This document shows positions 23,541 to 35,505 of a stretch of 64,000 bases of DNA, one piece after another. This DNA comes from Cunninghamia lanceolata (taxonomy: Eukaryota; Streptophyta; Pinopsida; Cupressales; Cupressaceae), in assembly GCA_027924645.1 (NCBI GenBank), contig BSBN01000242.1, positions 806,001-870,000 of the forward strand, read 5' to 3'. The number at the start of each line of letters is the position of its first letter. Positions within the stretch are counted from its first letter, which is position 1. Position numbers and translations under genes: made by a program. The notes beneath the pieces were generated by a model. It searched no databases, had not been told where the DNA came from, and worked only from the letters and a program-made list of their open reading frames with translations.

Positions 23541-23631
23541 AGTGGGCCATTGCTAGAGGAAGCGGTAAGAAATATATGGTTTAATATCCCTAATGGATAT
23601 TGGACTGAAATTTTGAATGCTCTGATACCAC
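23541..23631 (-). mobile_element. leader of a minus-strand LTR element with PBS
   Basis: The minus strand reads TGGTATCAGAGC at 23619-23630, next to the LTR start at 23632. Only about 80 bp of leader remain before the LINE tail, so the LINE inserted into, or is joined to, this element's interior. Confidence 0.75.
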
Positions 23632-24917
23632 TGTAAGAGACCCTATTATATATGACTGAAAATTTGCTCAAGATTTGATAAGATTTCTTGCATTCATTAA
23701 CAATCCAATGAAGCAATCACACCATCAAATATGTCTCTTATTGAAACTTTCAAATGAGTTACAATCAATTGCAAATTGGCTGGAAATGAAATCAGACTTC
23801 CACTGTTTTATATCAGACTTTATTTCAAGTACAAAAGTACACCAAAAACATAACAAATCCTAGCATATGATTGCCCAATGGTGGAATGATGTTCCCAGCT
23901 CAATAAGAATGCAATGAGGACTTCAAATAAGTCTGAAAACTCTTCTTATTCTCTGCTGTTACAAATTGTCAGAGTGCTGATATAGTTCAGTTAGCAATAA
24001 CATATGAGTTCTCATCAATATCTCCTTAGATACCAAATCGGTAGGGCTGGAAATGCCTCCAAAAGATGTGTAACATCAAATGCCTTTAACCTGATATGAA
24101 ATATGCTCCTAAATCAGACTGAATCAGACCTTTAGTTCGCTGTAGCAGACCTGTAGATGGCGGAGTTGTGCCCAGATTTCATAAAAAATGCTAAAATGCC
24201 TCCTCCAAATGCAAGCACTGTGTCTCTAGACATACCAAGTACCTTGTACTATCATCCAATCATGCAAATGTGACCATAAAAACCCTGTATAACAATTTGT
24301 CAGCTGACTGGAATGAAAAATCAGACTTTACAACATGCCATAAACTCCACGATTCACTAATCCACTACCTTGGTTGATATTCAATTTGACCAAGAGTTAC
24401 AATAGCTCACAAACTTCACTTCAATTCTCATAAAACCTGCAAAATTAAGCTCTAATGGCGAATACCGATTGCATCCACCTCTCAAAATGGGAATGGGGCC
24501 ATCACCAAACCCTAGTTATCAAGGGATCATCACCTTGATTGGACTGAAATTTGTCTTTAGCCAAGAGATAAACTCAATATGCAAAAACCAAGTCAAAAAC
24601 ATTTAGACATGACTTCAAATGACTCTCAGGTTTGCTTTTAAAGCCATTACATTAATTAGGCCCAGCCTAATTTTATTAAATGAGAGTTTACATGTACACA
24701 TCAGACCAAAGCATTTCAAATGCTTTTACATGAACTTTATTAAATGCTTGCATTTGTACTTTTTAAATGCTTGTTCACAACACTTTTTAATAAACTGTAG
24801 TACTACTAACTTAGTAACTTAAATGAAATATTAATTTTATAAAGTAAATAAAATACTTTACAAAATTAATTTATAATTAAAACAATTTTAAGTTACTCCA
24901 AAATTGGGGACATGACA
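23632..24917 (-). mobile_element. 5' LTR of minus-strand element inserted in the hAT transposase
   Basis: It starts TGTAAGAGACCC and ends GGGGACATGACA, with a PBS on its left. Its start matches the solo LTR at 7872. The right flank TATGG lies inside the hAT transposase reading frame, so this element interrupted it; the left copy of the TSD was not found. ATCAGACTT-type words are repeated at 23790-24330. Confidence 0.85.
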
Positions 24918-26605
24918 TATGGCTTGTGGTTAATGATTAGAAAAAAGTATGGCGGAGAAAGGGCTACAACATTTTATTAGATAGATGGACAAATGGGCGG
25001 AATATGACTCTCCTTAACTTTTTAGTGGCTTATAGTGGCACATTGTTGTTCTTCAAGTCTATAGATGCCTTGCATGAAGTCAACAATGCTAAGACTTTGT
25101 GCAATCTATTGGATGGGGTGATCTAGGAGGTTGGCGTGGAGAATGTTGTCCAAATTATCATGGACAATGCAATAGCATATGTATTCACGGGGAGACTAAT
25201 TACAGAGAGGCATCCTACTATTTCTTGGACTCCTTGTGCTACACATTGTTTGGAATTGATGCTAGAGAACATTGGGAAGATTGGATTGGTCAAAAATGTG
25301 GTTGACGATGCTAAACAGGTTACCAAATTTATATACAACCATACTTGGGTCCTTTCTTTGATGAGAAATCACACGAATGGCAAGGAGCTTGTGTGATCGA
25401 GAGTGACACGATTTGCCTCCCACTTCCTCACTTTGCAAAGCATTGTTGCCACAATTCCTTCTCTCAAGCAAATGTTTGTGTCCAATGCCTGGATGGAATC
25501 TCCATATGCTAGAAAAACCAAAGGGGAGAAGGCTATACAAATAGTTTTTGATGACTTATTCATAAAAAATTTAAAGGAGTTACTCAAGTTAAGTAACAAA
25601 TATAAACTTAAACTTTATAGAGAATTATCTATTTGCTGTTTTTTTTGGGTTAATTTTGTAATAATTTCAAATTTGTTTTCAATTTTTTAGGTGATAGAAC
25701 CCTTGGTCAAGGTTCTTCATAGGGTGGATGGGGATGGCATGTTGATGGGTTACCTCTATGAAGCTATGGATAGGGCCGAAGAGGCAATTTTGCATTGCTA
25801 TGGTGGAAACAAAAGAAAATATGTGATCATTTGGGACATCATTGATCGTAGATGGACGAACCAACTCTACCAACCAATACATGCCTTGACCTACTACTTG
25901 AACCCAAAGTTCTACTTCTTTGATACATTTAAGGTCAATGAGGAGGTCATGACAAGTGTTGTTTCATGCATTGATAAGACGGTGATAGAAAATGAGATGA
26001 GAGACAAAGTTCTTGATGAGTTGGAGGTCTACAAGGGTGCAGAGGGGAGGCTCTTTTCTTCAGCTTAAGCAATTCAAAGGAGGGAAAATCAATAGTTAGG
26101 TAAAAGAATAATCCTTTAATTTTTAGGTTAATATTATAAGTAGAAACTAGAAACTTGAAAGTTTGAACAAGGTCTAAATTTTTTACTTAATTCTTATATT
26201 TTTTAATTTTTTCTTTTTTAGATTTGTGGTGGGAGAATTACGGTGCCGACACACCAAATCTTCAGAGGCTAGCTATTTGTGTTTTGTCCCAACCTTGTAG
26301 TGCTTCTGTATGTGAACATAATTGGAGCTTATTTGAGAGCATTCACATGAAGAAGAGGAAACAGGTTGACCCAAAAGTGCCTCAATGACCTTGTTTTCAT
26401 TTGGTACAACCTTTGCCTTCAAACCAAAAAGGTGGAGGGTCCTTCTCATGATGCCATCAACTTGAATGATATCAATCCTTTTGCTGATTGGATTGTTAAA
26501 GAACATAGTGATGTCCTATTTACTGATGAAGGTCTTGTTGAATTGGAGAGAGAAGTAGTAGAAGCAATAGAGTTGGATGCATTGGAGGAAAATGAACACT
26601 TTTGA
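24918..26605 (+). pseudogene. hAT superfamily transposase, broken, intron-containing
   Basis: This is the catalytic and dimerisation part of a plant hAT transposase (DUF659/hATC type), a cut-and-paste enzyme. Visible blocks: LLDRWTNGRN (about 24975), the DNA-motif Asp in VVQIIMDNAIAY (25150), WTPCATHCLELML with its C-x2-H (25229), GYLYEAMDRAEEAI (25750), the hATC signature LWWENYGADTP (26225) and NWSLFESIHMKKR (26320). Stops interrupt the frame: TAG near 25125, TGA at 25394 (a CGA-to-TGA change) and TAA near 26067. An extra A near 26358 shifts the frame just before TQKCLNDLVFIWYNL. AT-rich gaps ending in TTTTTAG (about 25690 and 26220) look like introns. The N-terminal BED-finger part is missing because of the LTR insertion at 24917. 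Confidence 0.88.
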
Positions 26606-26929
26606 GGAAACAATCAGTCATCATTTTGATACCAACTTACCTTCTAGTTTGAGGCCCAAGAAATAAGTTACATTAGGAGGGGGAAAGAGGAAGATGTAAA
26701 TTGTGTTTGGCTGTTTTTTGACATATCATCATATGTAAACAGTTATAGTGCTGTTATAGAATTACTATGTATAATTTTATTGTATTACAATGTATTGTTT
26801 GACTATAAAACTTTAAAATTTCAAATTTTGAGCATTTGAGGGTCATATGACATACGTAATGTTTGAATCATGACAAATTGACAATCAAATTAGACTTTTG
26901 TGTTCTCTAAATGCATTAATTTCTATTTT

Positions 26930-27045
26930 TCTTGTGTAATTCTGTTTTTTATGTCATGTTTTGTCGAGTCTTGAGTCCGAGTCAATTTTTTGGGCTGCCG
27001 AGTCCACACCGAGGCTACATTTTTGAACTTTGGTTACACGTATAG
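26930..27045. repeat. CGAGTC subterminal repeats, likely 3' end of the hAT element
   Basis: GTCGAGTCTTGAGTCCGAGTC and GCCGAGTCCACACCGAGGC form a cluster of CGAG words about 350 bp downstream of the transposase stop, followed by TTTTTGAACTTTGGTTA. Clustered subterminal words are usual at hAT ends, where transposase binds. The exact terminal base is not fixed. Confidence 0.55.
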
Positions 27046-28495
27046 ATGATCCTATATATTATTTTCTTGACATATTAAGGGCATTTCTCAGTGACTTTTT
27101 GTACAAAATTACATTTGCCCTCCTTTTAAAATAGCACTAATTGGTTATATCATTAGCTCTACAAGTTTGGCTACATCCATGACAAGCCACACACAGTTAT
27201 TTTCATATTAGCCTTTTTGGGGAACCAAGACATATCCTAAACGAGGCTTTTGGTGCAATAGAGCAAAATTAATTACATATCCTGATGTTTGAGGTTCTAT
27301 GTTAAGAATGTCACTACAATTTAATCATACAATTAATTGTATATCTTATTAATACATTTCATTCCTGAGCTATTTGTATTGTTTCCACTTGACCTATTGT
27401 TTGAAAGCTAATTTTATGTAGTTATTGATTTTAGTGGCAAATTTGGCTGCAAGTGGTGGAGCAGATGCCACTCCAATGAATTTGGTTATGGTGAGTACAC
27501 ACTCAAGATGTAATTTTGCTTTCTATTAGTTCTTCTGATGATATGCTGATAAATATTTATTATGATGGCTTTGATTTAGATTGAAAAGCAAGCTAGATAA
27601 TTGAATTACTAAACATCATTGTTCTTTCTAGAATGCCATTAACCATTGATTGAAGGTTAGTAGACATTAATAAACTCTGATTTGATTTTCATTTATAACA
27701 AAGGAATTGATTAAATACACATACAAAATATTTAGATATGCGTGAATTCAATCTAAGTGATTCCACAAAATCTAAAAGGTCTATTCAAGACATTGTAATT
27801 AGTTTCATGACAAAGAATCTTTATAATAAAAACTTATACGAGGGTGGTTTGATCAAATTCATAGATAGTAATGTGAAACTCGGAAGTTCTTGATGAACTT
27901 ATAGTTTGCTAGCATAATCAGGGATTGATTGATATCCTATAGGGAAGTGTAAGGAGTTGACCTGTCCATGAGGGATGATCTCCATCAAGAGTGGATAGGG
28001 CTGGCATATACCAAAGGTAAGTATGAAAACTGATAATAGAAAATTGGTAATAGATCATAGACATTATTAGTTATGAACTTGCTATAAACAAGTTTGAAGT
28101 TTATAGATTATCCTTGTGCTGTTTCAATAATATTTTTTTTTATGACTTCTGCAACTATCATCAACCCTATCTCTTTTAATTGATAATGATTTTTAAACTT
28201 AATATTATGTCATTCCATCTTAATAAAGTTAAGTGTGGCTGGAGATGATACATGCTCTTGCCATTAACATAATGTCATGCACTTGGGGATTCAGGTCGGT
28301 GGCTTTTTTATAATTTTATAAACTCCCTTTGTTAATTAGTAATTGGTTAACACTTTCCCCGACTATTTGTTTAATGCATGGGATAGAGCACTATCAAACT
28401 TAGAATAACCATTTGGCTTAGAAACCACATCCAAGAGATCTGTTTCACCAAAATTTTGGTCTGCATTATCATGTCTATCTTAACATGGGAAGCAT
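27046..28495. other. low-repeat stretch with an exon-like segment
   Basis: No LTR boundary or transposon motif is seen. At 27435-27490 a 56-bp open segment is framed by TATTGATTTTAG (acceptor-like) and ATG followed by GTGAGTAC (strong donor). Its open frame reads ANLAASGGADATPMNLVM. This could be an isolated exon of a host gene or pseudogene with long introns. The remainder looks like intron or spacer. Confidence 0.35.
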
Positions 28496-28568
28496 GCCCA
28501 ATTGGATTTGTACTTGGATCATCATCATGATAAGTGCCGCACCTTACCACTAGACCATGCCCCATCGG
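28496..28568 (-). mobile_element. tRNA-like head of a candidate SINE
   Basis: The minus strand carries an A-box-like TGGTCTAGTGGTAAGG (28542-28557) and a B-box-like AAGTACAAATCC (28505-28516, compare GGTTCGANTCC) at tRNA-like spacing, with GCATG/CATGC pairing at the ends. It is too diverged to be a working tRNA. A Pol III-transcribed SINE body may extend left to about 28365, but neither a tail nor a TSD could be fixed. Confidence 0.45.
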
Positions 28569-28789
28569 GTGGCATTGGATTCTTTATGTTGATTCTGTTA
28601 GTTGCAAAAATTTCCACTCAAACTTGTTTGATTGGTAATACACCTTAGAATGATCTTGAAACATGTGAATGATGTGAAGGCAATTATGACCATAATAATT
28701 TCATTAGGTGAATCTTTAGTCTGTTGGTGCCTTTTAAACTACAACTTACCTTTTTTACTATATTTGTTTGTAATCGGATGGAGAGAGGA

Positions 28790-28915
28790 AATGCCCCTTC
28801 ATAAGCATTTGGATAGATGTCTTGATCATGTCTATGGCCATCAATACCAGCCCTCCATTGAATCACATCAGATTTTTAAACAATTGTTTGTCCCTGCAGA
28901 GCTGAAGTTATCACT
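28790..28915 (+). pseudogene. possible exon fragment cut by an LTR
   Basis: An open stretch reads EEMPLHKHLDRCLDHVYGHQ and continues without a stop to the LTR at 28916. Alternatively TTTGTCCCTGCAG at about 28890-28902 is a splice acceptor and only 28903-28915 is exonic. I do not recognise the protein. Together with 27435-27490 it may be the remains of a host gene. Confidence 0.25.
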
Positions 28916-29459
28916 TGTAATGTCCCTTTTCTGGTATTTTAACAAACTCTGTATTTTTTGTGATTCTTTTTTTTGCAATACTGGAATATTAACAGAATAC
29001 TAAATAGCAACAAATAAAACTGATATTATAAAACCTTCCAACTCTAACTGTATTCTTGATTATAATGAGTTGAATACCCACATAAAGCTGATAAAGATAT
29101 AAACTGAGCTATAAAGATGATGCTGCAGAAATCCTTTTACAAATAATATTCAGCGGACACCCAAATATTATTAATAATTCCCAACAGTGATTAAACTTAC
29201 AAGCTGTGGCTGATTACATGGTATGATAGGCAAAGGTTGTACGACTGTTGAAGTGGATATTGGTATGACAGGGAAATCCCAAATCGTACAGCAGACTTTG
29301 CAAATACGATTGTTGTGGTTAGGACGTGTTTGGTATGGCGGCCCTTCTAATAATTGCAGCTACCAATATGAACCCAAAAAATATTAATAGCATAACTTTT
29401 TTCCACAAAGCTTTCCAGAATAAATAGCATATTAATCATCAACAAGGCTATAGTCACAT
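28916..29459 (-). mobile_element. LTR fragment
   Basis: It starts TGTAATGTCCCTTTTCTGG and is cut at 29460 by another LTR start. Orientation is inferred from the general resemblance of its start to that of 48449. It contains CGTAC-type words (GGTTGTACGACTG, AATCGTACAGC) near 29240-29300. Confidence 0.6.
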
Positions 29460-30360
29460 TGTCATGTCCCCTTCTTAGGCGTAAGTCTAGCGAAAACTTT
29501 TAGCCTATTCTTTTAATTTTTCTATAGGCTAATGGGGTGAGGAAAAAGGCAAATATTTTAATAATTTAACTTAAATTGTCCAAAAAGTAACTTTATGTTA
29601 TATTTTAAAAATGCAACTTTTGTTTTATTATTAAAAAAGTTGTTTTTAAAAGTGAGAGTAAAAAGTGTCGTGAGGAATAGGGTCCAAAAGGTGGTGGGAC
29701 TTTTAAAACACTTTAGTTGGAGGGAAAAAAGGAAAAGAATTAAAAATTAAATTATATTCCCTCAAAAAGGTCTATATAAGGAGAGCTTGTGCATAGAAGA
29801 TCTTCTTACACATTTCTATGCTCTGGAGAATGAACGTGAGTTTTATTTTGCATGAGGACAAGAACCCTTCAACAAGATGGTTTTGAGGACGAAAACCCTC
29901 CTAGCCGTTTGAGTAATTCTACTTTGGGATTACCTAGGTGTTGAATAGTTGTGAGATTTTCAGTTGTTTGTGGTGTGAAGCATTTTTCAATTCTTTGGTA
30001 TGTTTCAGTTGAGTTGCTGAGTTTCATAATTTTCATTTGCTTCTAGCAAATCTAATCACCACTTTTGGAGGGAAGTTGGTTGTACACATCCGAGGAGGTT
30101 GTACCATTCATTTCTTGCTGACCATACAAGTTTCTATAGGCCGTATAGTTCCTAGGGAGGCGTGTGACTGAAGTTGACTAGTCGTAGCCCATTTTGTGAC
30201 TAATTTCCAACTCCTTATCTAGTCATACATCCTTCCAATGTTGCCGTACAATCCTGAAGTGAGTTGTAGTAGTTGGTAATGTTTTTGGGTGCCATACCAT
30301 CAAAATTCTAGGTCATACAATCAATTTTCAGAGTATTCAGCAATGCTGGGTGTTGGGACC
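29460..30360 (+). mobile_element. LTR, right end unresolved
   Basis: It starts TGTCATGTCCCC, has TATATAAG at 29773, GACAAGAACCCT at 29857 and GACGAAAACCCT at 29888. From about 30085 to 30320 it carries a run of GCCGTACAA, GTCATACA and GGCCGTATAG words. No CA end or TSD could be placed, so the right coordinate is approximate. Confidence 0.7.
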
Positions 30361-30884
30361 CAATCTGAAAATTTCCAAATCCACCTAAATCCTTGCTTAT
30401 TTGGTGAATTTTGCCTATGTTTTGCCTTTTGACTTCCCTCGTGATCCAATAAATGTGTTGAGAATTGAAAAAACCAATATTATTCTAAGTTCGAAGCATT
30501 TTTCCCTTGTTTTTTCTGGGATTTTCTACGTTTTGCGGGATTTTACCCTGTTACGGGATGTTGCATGTCCTTTTCTGCTTTCTTTTCCCCCTTTTGCCCA
30601 TTTTGCCTTGGATGTTCATCTCCATGGTCTTCCTCATATGTTCAACATTGCAAAAATCCATAAATTTTCTATGTTGGACAGTTCCCTTGTTTTCTTGTGT
30701 CTTTTGTGTTTTGTAGGATTTCACCATACTATAGGATGTGGGAGATTCAACTTGTTATTGCACACCCTGTTTTGGCTGGTTTTTGTAAATCTCGGACCGT
30801 TTTTTTTTGCAAATAAGTAATGCGAATGCAATGTCCGAACACGTTCTGATCACCAAGATCCTAGTGTGGGCAAGGTGAGAGCAT
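30361..30884. other. LTR-derived stretch without a gene
   Basis: An open stretch at 30401-30820 is low-complexity and hydrophobic (Phe/Leu-rich) and is probably not coding. At 30847-30882, TGATCACCAAGATC then GGGCAAGGTGAGAG matches a box near the U5 ends of LTRs at 45600, 48525 and 57527, so this is likely the end of a minus-strand LTR. Confidence 0.45.
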
Positions 30885-31258
30885 AGTTTAAAAACTCGCC
30901 TAGACTCGTGAGTAATCGCGAGTACTCTCTAGAAAGATTTTGGCGCGAGTAATCGCCTCAAAAACTTGCGGCCGGGTAACTGGTAAATTTCGTCGTGAGC
31001 TTTTGGGCAAAAAATCGCGGGTCACAGGTAAAAAATCGCATGACTCGCCCAATGAAAAAACCTGTTGAAAAATTTATTATATAAAGCGCTTCGCGATTTC
31101 ATTTTCGCGTTTGTTTTTTCTGCTATTTGGAACCTTCGACCTGAAAACAAAACCCTAGCATGACGCCTGCTGTTTGGAACCTTGACGGAAAGCGAAAACC
31201 TAGATTGTGTGGGTTCTTTGTGCGTGAGAGGGTTAAATTTCGAGGTATATTTCTATTA
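30885..31258. repeat. hAT-like terminus with CGAGT/CGCG subterminal words
   Basis: TTTAAAAACTCGCC, ACTCGTGAGTAATCGCGAG, GGCGCGAGTAATCGCC, AAAAATCGCGGG and ATGACTCGCCC form dense forward and inverted CGAG words. This resembles the cluster at 26930-27045 and hAT subterminal regions in plants. No transposase or TSD was found. Confidence 0.45.
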
Positions 31259-33354
31259 TGTAAGAACCCCTACCAATTCTGATCTGATTTTTGCCTTTCT
31301 GTTTTGAATTTTCTGATTGTGTTTTTGAATGTTTTGCTTTGTGTTTTTAACATTTCAATGCATATAGGTTTTTGCAATGATATGATAATGAAAAAGTAAC
31401 ATAATAGCAATCAAATAACACCAAATAGATGACTGAAATTGATTGGATCAACAAACAAAGCTATTTCAAATTAAAGCTATGAAATAGGTGTCTCAATTTG
31501 ACATACCCGAATAATGAAGCTTGCCAATTACATTCATGAGATGTGATTACAAACAGTCAGGTCTGATTATAAAATCAGACTTATAAAAGCATACAAATGT
31601 GATCCAATGATCCACAAATCACTCCCAAACATGCAATGATATCAACCTCCAACTGTAGCAGCCAAGTATGATGAAGTCCAATGACAAAAGTGACTGAAAC
31701 AAGCTGTCCAAACCCTGTTTTTAGACTTGCAAAGATCTGATCATAAATCTGATCACAAAAAGAAGCCAAAAGATGCCCTAGAATGTGGCGGATGAGCCTC
31801 CAAAGGCTAGCGCTACTCCTTAGATGGATCGCTAGGGTTTATACATCAAAAATATGACCAATGTCACCTTCAAACCCTCACTTCCTTAGTCTGATATGAA
31901 ATTGCAACAGTCTGATATAAATTTCTGAGCGCAAGAAAGTGAAATTCTCCAACAAAGAAGCCACCAAATGATGATGAATCAACACCAAACCCTAGCCATG
32001 GATGCATATGATGAAAATATGCCTTATTACCCTTCAGATCTGAATTATTATACCTTCAACCTGCAAAACAACTTCAAACCCTAACTGAATAAGAATATGA
32101 AGCATATATTGAAAACCCAAAAAATATACAATGAATTTGCATAAACTAAAAATGACCCAGTTTATAAAAATGGCCAAAACTAATTACTGTGACATACCCA
32201 TATGGAAACCTGTAACTTCGTTTTATTGACGTAATTGCACCAACTTACATTGCCATAGAAAATCACCAAGAGATGCATACAAATAAAGTTCTCCACTAAA
32301 TGCTGAGTTGCAGCAACAAATACAGTTCCCAACGCCAAGGATGAAGGTTTTAGATGTTACAAAATGAAGTAGAAATGATACCCAAAGAACCCACGTTCTC
32401 CTTTGACATGTATGGCCTGCCTGGAGGCTTGTAACAACAAGATAATGTAAACAACTCCCAAAGTCCTTCAATCTGGTCTGAATTCAATGATAGATGCTAG
32501 GCGACTCAGAACAACTGTAAATAGATGTCTTAAACTCCACAACAAATCCACAATACCCTCTAAACAGTACGGCCAGCTATTGAAACTGTACGACCTGCTT
32601 ATGGCTGTATTAAACTCCTCCAAAGATGCATAAATCTGTCCATTAAACCCTTGGTTATCAACTGCACATTCAAACTTCATCGAATATGTTCATTTCCAAC
32701 TCAAGTCTTCCTCAAAATGGATCCACTAAAAGCCCAAGTGAAGCTCCCAACATCCTCTCCTGATGCGGTCTTTCACGCACGAAAAAAGGTGATCTTGTAG
32801 AGGGTTTCGTCTCAGCAAGTCAATCTCCAAACCCTTGAAAGCCAAGCTCCAAGAAAGTGCCCGAGAATCTCAAAACATGAGAATAAAATCATAATCCAAG
32901 CATATGCAAAATGAGACTCACTTTTCGCTTTTTGTTGCTCCTTTCCTCAACGCCCAAGAATGCAATGTTTTATTCTTTTATTTAATATCCTTCATGTCCC
33001 TTATGTCCCCATGGGCACCCATCCCTAGGCAACACAACTTTAAGTTGTGACTTAACATTATAATATAAAGTTACCTTAGAAACATAAGTCACTTAACCCC
33101 TATAAAATAATATAAGTTAAATATTTAATTTAACTTATGTCATCAAATATCGCTCTAGGTGTTTCGAAACCAACATTCTCATGCAATGGTACCTTGCATC
33201 TGCCCTGCTATAAATAGCAAGGTGCTCCACCCCGACTTACTATAAATAGTAAGTCTCCAAGTTGACCCCCTAACCATCATTATTAGCCTACGAGAGTCAT
33301 GTGATAGGCTAATCTCCACCATCTAACTGACTGGGCTAAATGGGGGACATTACA
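31259..33354 (-). mobile_element. LTR, 2.1 kb
   Basis: It starts TGTAAGAACCCC and ends GGGGGACATTACA. Minus orientation follows from AGGGTTTCGTC at 32801 and the TATA-bearing palindromes near the right end. The flanks (TATTA and TTGTA) do not match, so it is not a simple solo LTR. ATCAGACTT/TCTGATT words recur at 31560-32060. A non-coding open frame at 32223-32471 is ignored. Confidence 0.75.
33207..33255 (-). promoter_or_regulatory. two TATA-centred palindromes in the LTR
   Basis: GCTATAAATAGC (33207-33218) and GACTTACTATAAATAGTAAG, continuing to 33255, are near-perfect inverted repeats centred on TATAAATA. Similar hairpins occur at 54713 and three times in 59997-60243. Confidence 0.6.
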
Positions 33355-34693
33355 TTGTACACGTGGCATCATTCCACGGTTCCGTTGGAATGTTTTGTCC
33401 CTTGTATTTTGCTTCCGCGGAATGGCGGAAAACGGAGTTTCTTTTTGTTTCATTCCTAAATGGAAGGCAGAAGAGAAGAAATCCGAAGCCTGATAAGGAA
33501 GGCAAAAGAGAAGTCCGAAGCCCAATGAAGGAAGGCGAAAGACCAAAAGTTAGACGCCCGATAAAGAAGAGGAAAAACAAGAAGCCTGACGCCCGATAGA
33601 GTTACAAAGAAAGAATATAATGGGATCGGAGGTTAGCTTATAATGCTTCCATGAAGGAAGGTGGTATCTTGGAAGCTCGATCTTCGAAAGTCAGTGAATT
33701 CAATTCATGTAAAAGGAGAAGTTGCAAAGCGCGTTTCTCAGGAGTCAAATCTCTAAGTGCAATCTGGTTAGTTGAGCGAACAGCTAGATCAGTTAAAGTT
33801 TTGTTGGATAGCTGCTGTTGTATTAACGACTTTCAGTTTTCCCAACATGTTATGGTTTTTGCAACTGTTTTGTTTCAGACAATCTTCTATTGGTGTTTCA
33901 GTTCAAACTGAGTAGGATGCTTGTTTGTTTTCCAGACATTTTGTTTCTTCTCATCAAAGTGTTTGTTAAGAATTCATTGTGCAGTTTCTTCTCATCAAAG
34001 TATTGTTAAGAATTTGTTGAGCAGTTTCTTCTCATCGTAGAGTTTGTTGAAGACATTTAGCAGTTTCTTCTCTCACAAATGATAAATAAAGCGAGTTGTG
34101 ATGCTTTGTAAACTTAGGGGGAAGTGAGGTTCTTTGCGCGTATGAAATGCGATATTGTTAATGAGAACAGTGTAGGTAATAACGCTTTGAGCGCCTATTA
34201 CAGAAGAGAGTGTTAGTGAGAACACAGAGAGTCTGGGTGTGTTGAGTGAAAAGAGAAGACTATGTATGAACCGAATAGGTGCATTTGAGGTTAGTAAAAG
34301 AACCAAATGTTTGCATATTTGAATTTGTAAAGATTCAGAGGTTGGTGCTTCTGGTGGACTGAGTTGGTGCTTAGTTCAGGGGATTGTAGTCTCCTTGGAG
34401 TTGGAGCTCTTAAATCAGGGGTTCGCTGACTCCTTAGGGTGGGTGCCCTTAAAACATTGTAATCAATGGTTTATTCTGTGAGGCTGTATTAGGACGGTAG
34501 ATCCTAGCAACATTTTCTCGCCATGGTTTTCCCATCTTTGGGTTTTACATGTATATCTGGTGTACATGTTTGTATGATCTCTTATTGTTTCTGTTATTTT
34601 GGGTTTGCTTTCTAGAGATTAGAAGTTTTTAAGTATTTTTGATCTATTGATTCACCCCCCCCTCCCTCTCAGTAGTTTGCATGCGTTCTAACA
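33355..34693 (+). mobile_element. Ty1/Copia LTR
   Basis: CCATGGTTTTCCCATCTTTG then GGTTTTACATGTA (34520-34555) is the conserved Copia LTR stem-loop-like box. TTGATTCACCCCCCCCTCC and a TTCTAACA end at 34693 follow. The left end is taken as TGTACACG after the preceding LTR but could lie further right. GACGCCCGATAAAGAAG-type words repeat at 33480-33600. Confidence 0.65.
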
Positions 34694-34976
34694 AAACTAA
34701 CATGCAATCACTGAATACTGACATACTACACTTAACACTGACATGCAAGTGTTGATCACTAACATGCAACTTCTGGAATTGACATGCAAACACTGGTTAC
34801 TAACATGTAAGTGCTGATCACTAACATGCAACTTTTGGAATTGACGTGCCAACATAGAATACTGACATGCAAGTGTTGATCACTAACATGCAACTTCTGG
34901 AACTGACATGTGAACACTGGATATTGACATGCAAGTGTTGATCACTAACATGCAACTTCTAAAACTAAACTATGAA
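34694..34976 (-). repeat. array of ACATGCAA words (TTGCATGT on the minus strand)
   Basis: About 14 copies of (G/T)ACATGCAA or slightly changed forms lie 18-25 bp apart, e.g. CTGACATGCAAGTGTTGATC then ACTAACATGCAACTTCTGG, forming a higher-order unit of about 60 bp. It lies just inside the LTR at 34981, where the leader of a minus-strand element would be. Confidence 0.85.
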
Positions 34977-34980
34977 GCTC

Positions 34981-35505
34981 TGTGTAATTCTTGAGTGGAA
35001 TCACCCATTAAAATTTTGAGAGTTTCCGTTCTTGAATCCCAAAGACCTCAAAGGTTTTCATCCTTCAATCCTCTAGAAACCATGAGGGTTTTTGTCCTCT
35101 AGTAAAAGATGAACATAAATGTCCAAGCTCTACAAAAAGGGGGTTTTGGTAATAAAATAGCATGCAAAACTATGAGGAATTTTCTTCTTTTATAGATCCT
35201 TTTTTGATTTTCCCTTTTCCTCCAAAATTTTCCCACTTACAAGATATTTTATTATCTTATTAAAGATCTTTTAATATCTCATTAATATGACCTTTCAATT
35301 ATTTTAATAATAATACTTAAGTTATCCCTTTTTAATATTTTAGAATAAAATATAAGGATAAACTTAAAACATTATTATTAAAATTATTTTAATAAAGTAA
35401 TATTAAGTGGTCACTTTTTAATAAAATAAAAAGTAAATCATTAGACAACTTTAAAATATTAACTTTATTATTTCTTTTACTTTAATTGAAAAAGGGGACA
35501 TGACA
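34981..35505 (-). mobile_element. short LTR, 0.5 kb
   Basis: It starts TGTGTAATTC directly after GCTC (a PBS remnant with bases lost) and ends GGGGACATGACA at 35505. Minus orientation is shown by AGGTTTTCATCC (35052) and AGGGTTTTTGTCC (35085), the paired R-region motif. Confidence 0.7.

Noticed and set aside
28496..28568. Functional tRNA gene
   Set aside because: Boxes are diverged and the cloverleaf arms do not pair convincingly; called a SINE candidate instead.
30401..30820. Open frame of 139 codons rich in Phe and Leu
   Set aside because: Low-complexity T-rich DNA between LTR pieces, no domain, overlapping frames similar in other phases.
32223..32680. Two open frames on the minus strand
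   Set aside because: Inside a bounded LTR, with no domain or homologous frame elsewhere in the window.
31259..33354. Solo LTR with TSD
   Set aside because: Flanks TATTA and TTGTA do not match, so only an LTR without a proven solo state is reported.
34694..34976. Regularly spaced short repeats resembling a CRISPR array
   Set aside because: The repeats are 8-12 bp and degenerate with repetitive spacers, in a plant retroelement leader; no cas genes or bacterial context.
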